Source: Omphiscola glabra
Taxonomy: Eukaryota; Mollusca; Gastropoda; Lymnaeidae
Assembly (NCBI GenBank): GCA_964017045.1
Contig: OZ024794.1
Location: 3,489,501-3,553,500, forward strand
Reading direction: 5' to 3'
DNA length: 64,000 nucleotides
The position numbers and the translations under genes are program-made. Below, piece by piece: positions 54,093 through 64,000 of the stretch. The notes beneath the pieces were generated by a model that saw only the letters and a list, made by a program, of their open reading frames with translations, was not told the DNA's origin and ran no database searches. The number at the start of each line of letters is the position of its first letter. Positions within the stretch are counted from its first letter, which is position 1.

Positions 54093-55810
54093 CAGCCCTA
54101 CTCACTACTGTACAGCCCTACTCACTACTGTACAGCCCTACTCACTACTGTACAGCCCTACTCACTACTGTACAGCCCTACTCACTACTGTACAGCCCTA
54201 CTCACTACTGTACAGCCATACTCACTACTGTACAGCCCTACTCACTACTGTACAGCCCTACTCACTACTGTACAACCCTACTCACTACTGTACAGCCATA
54301 CTCACTACTGTACAGCCCTACTCACTACTGTACAACCCTACTCACTACTGTACAGCCCTACTCACTACTGTACAACCCTACTCACTACTGTACAACCCTA
54401 CTCACAACTGTACAACCCTACTCACTACTGTAAAACCCTACTCACTACTGTACAACCCTACTCACTACTGTACAACCCTACTCACTACTGTACAGCCCTA
54501 CTCACTACTGTACAACCCTACTCACTACTGTACAACCCTACTCACTACTGTACAGCCCTACTCACTACTGTACAACCCTACTCACTACTGTACAACCCTA
54601 CTCACAACTGTACAACCCTACTCACTACTGTAAAACCCTACTCACTACTGTACAACCCTACTCACTACTGTACAACCCTACTCACTACTGTACAGACCTA
54701 CTCACTACTGTACAACCCTACTCACTACTGTACAACCCTACTCACTACTGTACAACCCTACTCACTACTGTACAACCCTACTCACTACTGTACAGCACTA
54801 CTCACTACTGTACAACCCTACTCACTACTGTACAACCCTACTCACTACTGTACAACCCTACTCACTACTGTACAACCCTACTCACTATTGTACAACCCTA
54901 CTCACTACTGTACAGCCCTACTCACTACTGTACAACCCTACTCACTACTGTACAACCCTACTCACTACTGTACAGCCCTACTCACTACTGTACAAGCCTA
55001 CTCACTACTGTACAACTCTACTCACTACTGTACAGCCCTACTCACTACTGTACAACCCTTCTCACTACTGTACAACCCTACTCACTACTGTACAACCCTA
55101 CTCACTACTGTACAGCCCTACTCACTACTGTAAAACCCTACTCACTACTGTACAACCCTACTCACTACTGTACAGCCCTACTCACTACTGTACAACCCTA
55201 CTCACTACTGTACAACCCTACTCACTACTGTACAGCCCTACTCACTACTGTACAGCCCTACTCACTACTGTACAGCCCTACTCACTACTGTACAGCCCTA
55301 CTCACTACTGTACAACCTTTCTCACTACTGTACAACCCTACTCACTACTGTACAACCCTACTCACTACTGTACAGCCCTACTCACTACTGTAAAACCCTA
55401 CTCACTACTGTACAACCCTACTCACTACTGTACAGCCCTACTCACTACTGTACAACCCTACTCACTACTGTACAACCCTACTCACTACTGTACAGCCCTA
55501 CTCACTACTGTACAGCCCTACTCACTACTGTACAGCCCTACTCACTACTGTACAGCCCTACTCACTACTGTACAACCCTACTCACCACTGTACATCCCTA
55601 CTCACCACTGTACAGCCCTACTCACCACTGTACAGCCCTACTCACTACTGTACAACCCTACTCACTACTGTACAACCCTACTCACTACTGTACAGCCCTA
55701 CTCACTACTGTACAGCCCTACTCACTACTGTACAGCCCTAATCACTACTGTACAGCCCTACTCACTACTGTACAGAACTACTCACTACTGTACAGCCCTA
55801 CTCACTACTA
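54093..55810. repeat. 20-bp minisatellite, about 86 copies (1.7 kb)
   Basis: The unit is TACAGCCCTACTCACTACTG. One position alternates between G and A (TACAGCCC or TACAACCC); other variants are rare. The 476-codon frame over it and its neighbour is a repeat artefact. Confidence 0.97.
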
Positions 55811-56165
55811 TATTGAGGATTTTTTTATTTTTTTTTTTAATTTAAAATTATTTTTGGTGAATTATTTTTAGAGACCTATATGCATGTTACTAAGTGCTAC
55901 TTTAAATAAACCAAATAAAAACGATAGGCCCTTTGCCTATTACTATGGAATTAAACTTTCCATTTCCAACTGTTTTGATTTCTGTCCCACCCACCCGATG
56001 TACTGAAGCAGGGAGATCCATTTACAATTTACAGTGAGATCCGCCTTTCTAGACTTTTGCTGGGGACTGTCTTTTATCTCCCCTAGAGCCGATGGCAACC
56101 GTTCGTTTCACCCAAAGCTTTTGTACCCCGGGCTGATAATAAGGTGGGTTACGTCGGATTAGATT
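55811..56165. other. Gene-free stretch
   Basis: No gene or repeat recognised. It ends at the inverted repeat at 56166. Confidence 0.45.
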
Positions 56166-57438
56166 TGAAGACCTCAAGGGAAAAAACGGCAGAGTCACAT
56201 TTTTAATTTTTTTTAGTTATCGCCCCTGGCTAATAGACAATTGAAAATAGAAGGTGCTGAATTAAGTTTAAAGTAGAAAATATGGCTAAGTCCATAAGAA
56301 AAAGGGAAACGAAAAATCCGTTTACAATGGAAAAAGGAGCATAGTCCAATGTTTACAATGGAAAAGAAGGTAAAGTCACTAATATCATGTGACATTTATA
56401 GTCACGTGACTTAAAGGTCCAATGAGAGGCAGCGTTAGGGTAAACAAATTTTCAAGATGGCGACTGATGATATTCGCTTAACTGACAAACGGAAGAAAAA
56501 GTTAACAAACGGAGCTGAATTTTTTAATTTCCTACCTTAAAAAACAAAGCAAATTATTATAATCTCAATAAATTGGATTTAAAAAATAAAATTTGTATTT
56601 TTTTATCAGATTATACCCTTGTTTTGTTATATTCAGTTCATTAATGTTTGCGTCTATTTCTTTACTTCTACTTCTACCCCGTCACTTTATCTCTGTTTTT
56701 GTTCTATGTCTGTCTCTCTATCTCTGTTGCTATAGGTCTGTCTCTCCCAGTCGATCTATCTCTGTTTTTTATAGGTCTGTCTCTCTCCCTGTTTTTTTTA
56801 TAGGTCTGTCTCTCTCCATTTTTTTATAGGTCTGTCTCTCTCTCTGTCGCTCTGACTCGCCTGAACTCTCTATCTTCGAGTTTCTGTCTTGCTATCTCTG
56901 TCTGTTACTCTCTTTACTTTACTCTTTTGTTCCTATAGCTACTGCTAGAGAAAAAACAACTAATATTGGGTCAAAATTGTAAGAAGCACACCAGAAACTT
57001 AGAAAGAATGGTTTTAAACCCGATTGTCAGGTTAAAGTATTAATAATTTTTTTTTTTAAATGATAATTATTGGCATGATCCACATTCTTATACTTATAGT
57101 AAACAAAAGGGACTTGCCTAAACGTGAATATTGACTTATAAAATAGTTTTATATAGATAGGTAGCAATGATAAAACCTTTATAAACTACTAAAAGGGAAA
57201 AAACGGCAGAGTCCATTTTGACCCTACTCTCTACTATAATGAAATTAAGCATGTTACATTCAAGATTGAATTACTTTATCTATTTAATAACTCAGGAAAG
57301 TGGACACACTTGTGAAATGCATTGAAAAAATTACATTATGTTAACAAGTTTTTAATGTACATAGTTTTGAACTTTAAAAATGGAATATCTCAAAACAACA
57401 AATATGTGACCCTGCCGTTTTTTCCCCTGTGGTCTTCA
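56166..57438. mobile_element. Candidate DNA element with 35-bp terminal inverted repeats
   Basis: 56166-56200 and 57404-57438 are reverse complements with three mismatches. The shared core is GGGAAAAAACGGCAG and both begin TGAAGACC. A third, direct copy of the core (AAGGGAAAAAACGGCAGAGT) lies inside at 57193. There is no transposase and no clear target duplication. It could be a MITE-like element or a foldback. Confidence 0.55.
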
Positions 57439-59192
57439 TTTGTTTCTCTTCTAGCGCCAGGGAAAGTTTTTATGGTATATTGATTTAGCTGGCACCGCGC
57501 TTTTATCTGCCACTAAATGTTCTGAGTGTTACAGTCATGGCAGTTTTCAAAGCAGTGTTGTAAATAAACCATGACTTGTTTTGGATGTTAACGGATAATA
57601 CCTAGGTAGTGAACAGAAAATATTATTTTTTTTAAGCACACGCTTTAAATAAGTTTAATTTTTACTCAGACTGAATCATTTTATAATTGTGTGAAGTAAA
57701 ATATAACTGAAGACTGAAACTTAGATCAGAGATACATTTTAAAAATTAAATAGTTTGAAAGAGCAAGGAAAGGACGACGTTGTTGTTATTTCATATTTAT
57801 ATTATATTAAAATTATATTAATTCAGTACATTTGACTGTGATTTTTTTTTAAAAAAATGAAAAGTGCTGTCAACTGACATCAATTTTGTTTTTTCAAATG
57901 AACTTAAAAAATGTGGCCAATATTATCAAGTTAGTCAAGTATCTTCTGCAATGCCTATGCGATTCGGCAGTATGCGGCAATTTAAAACACAAGGCTGATA
58001 CTGTTAAGATAATCAATATAGAAGATATTCTATGCCAAAATATGGACATGATGGAAGTTTTATTACATCTACAACTGATTGAGTCTGTCTTGCATACAAT
58101 GAATCTTTTTGTAGCTCACGTACATTTTTTGACATACAAATATAAATATAAAAGTTTGGATCAAGACAACTAGGAACAGAAATGGGAGGGGCTGTCAATA
58201 TTTTGTTTTGTTGATCAGTTCTTGAAGGAAATTCTGATAAACAACATTCTATAGGCATCACCATCTTTTTGCTACATTGGGTTGTTACTTGGAAAATATG
58301 GGACCAAAATTGCTTTTAAAATTAAATGTCAGATGAAAGTGGGCTTATTTGTTCTTTAAAAGTATATTTATTCAATTTTGCCATTATAGTTGAAAAGTAT
58401 GTAGGCCTATCGCATGTGTATAATTGGCACATTCTCTTGGACTAGGCTCCCTATTCAATGGAAATATGCACAAACATGTTGGTACTTTAGCTCTCCAGCT
58501 GAGTTTTACGTTCAAGTTTGCCATTTGGGAAATACAATGAACCAATACATTACTGATTACTGACAACATGTTATAGTTTTATGTCGTTTATTGAGATCAA
58601 CATCAAACAATTTATCAGCTTTATGTAAATAAATATACTAAAGATTGGAAGAATACAAAATATTCATCTGATCAAGAATCAAATTTGCGATTGACTCTTT
58701 ACAATTTTTTTTTTCTATGACAAACTCCAACACAATGATTGGTGACAATGTCCCTTTTTGAGACCTGAATGTATATTCAAATATCAAACTGTATATGTCC
58801 TGATTTTTGTATTTCAATGATTCTCAAACTGTGATCCATGTACCACTAGCCATAGATTCTGATTTTCCAGGTGTAATAAGAAAAAAATAATACATATACT
58901 TAAACAAATACAATTTCAAAATTAACACAAAATATTGTGTCATACATGAAATATTAGCAAGTTATATAAGTGGTGCAACATTCCAAAACTGTGAGAACCC
59001 ATGATATATGTGAATTGCTATAGCAAATTATTTTGTTCAAAATATAGGCACAGCTGCAGTTATTGGACCTAGAGACATCTAAAGTTATATGACTTAATGA
59101 AACAAAAGATGCCAATTGTGTGGTAGTGATTTTAAGATGGCCCCTGCAGATGAGTATTTTCAAGATGGTCACCATTAAAGTACAAGTATAAT
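57439..59192. other. Upstream flank of the LAS2-like gene
   Basis: AT-rich. A 95-codon frame at 57886-58173 has no recognisable domain. The promoter of the gene at 59193 is probably here, but no core element could be assigned. Confidence 0.4.
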
Positions 59193-59594
59193 ATGACGTC
59201 TGTCAAATCGTACTCCTCTTCCACAAGCTCTATGTCATCCAACAGTAGCTACCTGCCCAGGTGCAGGATCAGATGTTCAACCAACGACATTGTTGTGGGA
59301 GACCAGAATTTTCAGTCCGCAACGGCAGCTTTACAGGTATACCTGCAACAGTTTGAACAACTTTCCAAGGGCGACAACAAAAACACTGGCACCAATTCAT
59401 CAAAAGAACTTTTTTTAATTGGAGGAGTCCAGTCAAGCTCTCTGCGAGAATATCAGTTACAAACTTCAGACAAAAAGTTGTTCCCAAGCCAAAAGTGTTT
59501 AAATGGACTAAGAAGTTCTGGGCTTTTGTTGACAGCCAGTGGTATCACAGTCAAAGGGGAGGACGATGATGTGGAAAGGTTGCTCACCTCAAAG
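59193..59594 (+). CDS. LAS2-like gene exon 1
   Basis: ATG at 59193, donor GTACTT, exit phase 0. It encodes 134 residues ending VERLLTSK. No acceptor is needed upstream if this is the first coding exon. Confidence 0.75.
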
Positions 59595-62500
59595 GTACTT
59601 AATATATTTTTATGTTACTGGTTTGGATGAAAGTTGATATATTTATATTAATAGTTTGGATGAAAAGACTGAACATTAAAATGCTTATCATAAGTTGTAT
59701 TTAGTGTTTACAATATGTTATTTCTTAATGTGGTATTGCAGCTTATACAATGTTTTACACATTGTTACCAAAGATAATATCCGGTATATTTTTATAAGCA
59801 GTTTAATTTATGGATAGTTGCCCATTGCACTGCATGGAGATAAAATTTGTATATGAAAATGTTACAGTCCAATCATAACACAGCGAAAAAACAAGAGGAG
59901 ATAACTGAAGCACTCAAGCAAATTAAAATTAAACAACTTCTCAAAGAGGCGACTCGTAAATCTCAGAATCAAGACAAGACAGGACTACAGGAAGAAGGTT
60001 AGCCATATTTAAATTGTCCCACATTGTCTTTAAATAATTGTAGAATCTATTTTATAAAGGAGCTACTTTGTTCAGTCAACTTTTAGAATAAATTGTTATT
60101 GTTTCATTGAGAAGCTTTTCTCATATTTTTTATTTTTAATCAGTCCATCAGCTGAACACAAACTGGTTTCACTTTCAAATAAATATTTTATGTCTTTCTT
60201 TTCAAGAATAATTGTTATATTTGGTATTGTTGAATCCCTAAGGTGTAATATTTCAACTAATCAACTTTAAGCTATCTAACACCAAAACAACCGCCTGAAA
60301 TAATAAGCAAAGGGAGATCACTCTAAAACCCCCATGATTTGTCTTTTAGTGTGACTTTACAATCTCATGGAATTAAGAAAACCTGACAAAAATAACAGCC
60401 AGTTGATTCCCTGGTTCTAACACTGTCAATCTTGTTAACAGATACCATCAATCAAGCAATGGTAACATCAATGTTTACTTCCAGGCTTTTGGGTCAACCT
60501 AAGCTGACTGCTGTATGTGCCAGAGATATTCGATTTGTCAGGCTTCCTGCATTTGGTAGCCGCAGTCAATAGTTGGTCTAACACAGTCGTATGAAACATT
60601 AGATGGTTTTGTTGGTCTAACACAGTCTTATGAAACATTAGGTGGTTTTGTTGGTCTAACACAGTCTTATGAAACATAGGATGGTTTTGTTGGTCTAGCA
60701 CAGCCTTATGAAACATAAGATGGTTTGGGCTGGAGAGCCTGAGGTTCAGTTGGAAATTATTTTCATTAGGAGAAAGCTATTGACCATTGACAGGTCTATG
60801 AGGTACCAGGACACATACCTCCACCACTTGGTATTTGCTCAACCCACAAGATAATAAGCAGGATGCTGGTCTGATAAGTTCGTGGCTTCTCAGGGCAAAA
60901 ACCAAAGTGGACATCACAGCAGTACCTAGTGGAATAGCTCTTCCCTTGTACGGTGTGATGTGGGTGTGGACTTCCCAGCGGTGCCTCTGTCGTGGGTGTA
61001 GAGTCCTATCAGTGCGCTGTCCTATGGTTGCAGGCTACAGCTTGGTCTTCCGGATGGGTACTGGGCGGAGTTCTTGGAATCGGGCCTCAGGGAACTGATC
61101 CCCAATCCAGCTGCTAAGGTGCAGTGATTGTACTGCGGCAATGCGGCGATCTAGTAACCAGGCTCTATGTGATTGATAATACAAGAAAAAGAAAGGAGAC
61201 ACTTTTCCAATATTCTTGAGCTAACAGATCCATTTCCAATGACAACGAATTCAGTTCGAGGCATTGAAGGGGATAGAAGCTTTACACTGTAAATATCTAT
61301 TGGGGAGAATCTTATTCGTCTTCATCATAGTCAGCGCAAGCATGTATGGCTAGCGTCGATGTACCTTTGAAACAAAATTATACAATGAATTATAAATATA
61401 AAGCATGTATTAATATATTAAGTCCAGACAACTGTTGGATAAAAAACATCCAGTGGCTACATCAACATCCTTAAGATGGGATGAAGTCTAGGTAAGTAAA
61501 TCTCAAAATGGACAATATGTGTCCCAGTTTGGAGACGCATGTGGAACATTGAGAAAATATAAAGTACAATGAATTTAACAAATTAATTTGTAGCGGAATG
61601 ATCATACATTAATGTCAAACCAAACTATATACATGGTAATACAATGCATTCAGATAAAAGAAATGAAATAAAAATGTTCATCCAACTCACTATGTGTTAA
61701 AAATGGCCGGCTTCAGAAGTGCACTAGATTAACTGTAATAACTTGTATGGCTATCTTATAAGAAAGCTTCTAACATTTACCATGGTATATATAGTGGATT
61801 TACTATAATTGGTCATTGGCTAATTCAATATCATGTGCTATCTGAGACCTATGAACTTAAAATTTTGATAAGGGGGGGGGGATTTCTATTGCACAGTTCA
61901 ATCCGCTGGTCAAAATTTCAGTAAGCGATTCACATGAGACATCAACAATCAACTGGGAATAATTTGTCCTCAACTCAAAAAAGTGTGGGGGTTGCATTCT
62001 AAGAAGATGTTTTAAGTAAATTGAACTTTTAAGGACATCTTGATTTCGTCACAGCTGGCTGAGTGGCAAAATTTTCAGATGGCTGTGTAAAAGCTGGTGG
62101 GACATTGGAATATTAATATAATATGAAATAATAAAGAATGCATCTAAAGGATTTCTACGAAAAACGTTTTCAGGTATTGTTCAATGACCGGTGTAAACGT
62201 GAAAGTTAAGAACATATCCAGTCTTTGCTTCTGCACAGCACTAAATTTTGATGACCCCTGGAATTTGCTTGTTACTCAAGTACAGCTTAAAATGATAAGC
62301 GGCCACAAAAAGCAACCATTGCCTCATCTACAGACAGCTGGTTGATATGCTGTTGGGCACACTATGATGCAGTTGTTGTCTTACTTTGTTAATGGGTATT
62401 ATTGCTTACAGTGTTCTGGGACGGAATGTTTTCACTCTCAGTGATGTGATAATACTGGCTTATTTTTTCATAACATCTGCAAGGTCCCTCCAAAGCTTAT

Positions 62501-64000
62501 CAAAAGACCAGTACAGTTTAGTAGTAGGCAATACATGTAGGCCAAACATAATATTTATATATAAGAATTTGTAAATAACCTCATTAGTAACAGATTTCCA
62601 CTGGGTGTCTTTTCTGCCCTTAGCAAGCAGTCCGCTGTTGCTCGGCGTATCTGTTGGTTTGCACCACAATAAGCTCCACCATGGCATCAGTCAACAAACT
62701 TTGAAGTAATCTTTTGGACTGCTTTCAATAGGAAGTTTATGGATGCCACCTTCTATCTCACTAAATCTCTCCATCTTATCAGCTATACTAGTCAAATAGT
62801 CTGACCAAGACTCCTGTCTTGATCACTATCATCAAAGTAACTTTCATCAGTATTATTTTCAGATTCAGAGTCTAAAGTCAATGCATTTTGATTAAGTTCT
62901 GATTTGTCTTCATTGTTAGAATTATTATCTGCTGAATAATTAGAAGTGGGGGAAGGTATTAAAGTGTCAAGAAACTGAAACGCCATAGCAAAACAATTAT
63001 CATAAAATACAATCACAGATTGACTCAATCAAGACCAACTCCAACACCACACAGCTTTCAAAGCTTAAATGATAGAAACATTCATTTAAAAAAAACAACA
63101 AAATCAGCTTTATTGCTAACCATAAGCTGTTGACAGAGAAACAATGCTTCTCACAATATTGTGTGTTATGAGTACATTGCTGGGCGTGATGACGCATTCT
63201 GCCGCAATAGTGGCGAATGGGTTAAGCAAATTTAATGTTTAAAAATAATTTAATTTCAGTGGAAGCTGCCTTGATAAGATCTGCTAAACTTCTTGAGAAA
63301 GTGACCAGAGGAGAACCAGCATCCCACACTGGAAGTTGTGCAAGTAGCATAGCCACTGACGTCTTACTCCTAGATGCAGCCACCAGCCCATCAAATGTGG
63401 AGGAAAAAACAACTGGTCATATTTATTCCTACCACACGCCACGCCAACAGAGTCACAGATTTATTCACAGTCTTCACACCCCTGGTTCACAGATATCACA
63501 TGATCAGTCCAAGGGCAGGAGAAAACAACTGACCAACCACACATCATTACCTGTTTCTCACCAGCTTCCGCCTCATGGCAAAAGGTCAATTAGTTCAAGT
63601 TCAGCTCAGTCTACTCGAGGGCGCAAGACGTCTGATGTACTCCGACAATTTAGGAGTCGTTCACTGTCGCCAGGTAGAAATGACTTTTCTCCTTTGGTTG
63701 CAGATATGACAGAGCAACTAAACTCTATTGGTAGGACTTCTGTTCCAAGCTGGATAGGGGAAGAAAATGTTTCAGAAATTTCGGATTCTCTTTGGACTTT
63801 GAAAACTCCTGAAGACATTACAACAGACAGAGCTAAAAAAGTTCCTAGTTGGATCAGAGAAGTCGAAGGGTCCGGCAGCAGTGAAACTGATCTTGTGATA
63901 AATTCAGCCTCAGGAATATCTTCTACTGGTGCCGGTCAGCATAGAACTATTGAAAACAGTGAGCATGCTGGAAACATGACAAGTGATTCTCGACCAGGTC
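59193..64000 (+). CDS. LAS2 (C18orf54)-like protein, 5' part, three exons, runs off the window
   Basis: The exons are 59193-59594, 59868-59997 and 63260 to beyond 64000, with phases 0 and 1 matching. The first holds a Ser-rich start and DIVVGDQNFQSATAALQVYL with QQFEQL, resembling the N-terminal motif of vertebrate LAS2 (Ser-rich, then SASQALQAYIDDF). Exon 3 is Ser/Thr-rich, with RSRSLSPGR and two copies of a VPSWI motif (VPSWIGEE, VPSWIREVE), also reminiscent of LAS2. The function of LAS2 is poorly known. No membrane segment or enzyme domain is visible. The joined frame is open for 424 codons to the window edge. Assignment to this family is from memory of short motifs and is moderate. Confidence 0.7.
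59868..59997 (+). CDS. LAS2-like gene exon 2
   Basis: Acceptor ATGTTACAG, donor GTTAGC (weak), exit phase 1. It encodes a charged helix including EEITEALKQIKIKQLLKEAT. Confidence 0.7.
60575..60726. repeat. 39-bp tandem repeat, 4 copies
   Basis: The unit contains GGTCTAACACAGTCTTATGA and AACATTAGGTGGTTTTG. It lies in intron 2 of the LAS2-like gene. Confidence 0.9.
60727..62149. other. Intron 2 of the LAS2-like gene, middle part
   Basis: No gene seen. Short frames (for example 60835-61098) lack domain similarity. It may contain the unrecognised C-terminal half of the piggyBac copy to the right. Confidence 0.45.
62150..63225 (-). pseudogene. piggyBac-type transposase remnant
   Basis: The minus strand from about 62990 has an acidic N-terminus ending ESYFDDSDQD. 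After a frameshift it reads WSDYLTSIADKMERFSEIEG and ESSPKDYF, then after another break KDTQWKSVTNEVIYKFLYIN with LPTTKLYWSFDKL. Near 62330-62190 comes LSVDEAMVAFCGRLSF, which contains the first catalytic Asp of piggyBac transposases, followed by stops. GGGTTAA at 63219-63225 fits a piggyBac end and its TTAA target. The other end and the last catalytic residues were not found. Confidence 0.78.
63260..64000 (+). CDS. LAS2-like gene exon 3 (partial)
   Basis: Acceptor TTTAATTTCAG, entry phase 1. It is open to the window end and begins VEAALIRSAKLLEKVTRGEP. Confidence 0.8.

Noticed and set aside
53703..55133. A 476-codon plus-strand frame
   Set aside because: It runs across two unrelated 20-bp satellites and exists only because neither has a stop in that frame.
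57886..58173. 95-codon plus-strand frame
   Set aside because: No domain or repeat similarity, no convincing splice or promoter context. It is compatible with chance.
58816..58870. hAT-like end (ATTCTCAAACTGTGATCC)
   Set aside because: No matching inverse end or 8-bp duplication nearby. It may be a very old fragment.
60835..61098. 87-codon plus-strand frame
   Set aside because: Intronic, no recognisable motif, and the surrounding sequence shows no splice sites that would join it to the gene in phase.

Overview
The window is animal nuclear DNA, AT-rich and repeat-rich, with GT-AG introns, many transposon layers and many minisatellites. A mollusc, most likely a freshwater pulmonate snail (Lymnaea-like), is my best guess. 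The reasons are an FBXO41 orthologue with large introns, secreted coiled-coil/C1q-domain genes of the kind expanded in gastropods, and a SPIN-type hAT element, a horizontally transferred family that I recall being reported from the pond snail Lymnaea. No tRNA, rRNA, CRISPR or prokaryotic features were seen.

Layout. 1-9350 is a nest of retroelements. A plus-strand CR1/L2-like LINE is split by a large minus-strand Ty3/gypsy element (1-6939, left LTR off the window) and by a second, minus-strand LINE (7491-8275). The gypsy element has intact gag and pol, and pol runs protease-integrase-RT-RNase H, the copia-like order of the Gmr1 group. 9767-10176 is the terminal C1q exon of one gene. 10.4-14.4 kb holds LINE debris and minisatellites.

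15917-40170 (minus) is a complete FBXO41 orthologue. I assembled 14 coding exons by splice sites and phase. They sum to 5904 nt (1967 aa) with every junction in frame. Its introns hold a SPIN element, two other non-autonomous hAT elements with perfect 8-bp target duplications, a 710-bp GC-rich insertion of unknown origin beside a perfect hairpin, a 1-kb 41-bp satellite, and a complete-looking antisense coiled-coil/C1q gene (20168-23171, plus).

40.2-59 kb has no convincing gene. It has piggyBac and other TIR remnants and, at 49.1-55.8 kb, a run of minisatellite arrays with 30, 18, 13, 25, about 21, 20 and 20 bp units. Several are open in many frames only because the repeat lacks stops. 59193-64000 (plus) is the 5' part of a gene resembling LAS2/C18orf54 (three exons, running off the window), with a decayed piggyBac transposase in its second intron.

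How the parts work together: FBXO41 would be an intracellular SCF-type ubiquitin ligase substrate receptor, and the C1q genes encode probable secreted recognition proteins. I see no operon-like link. The shared history is mostly one of transposon and satellite expansion inside introns.
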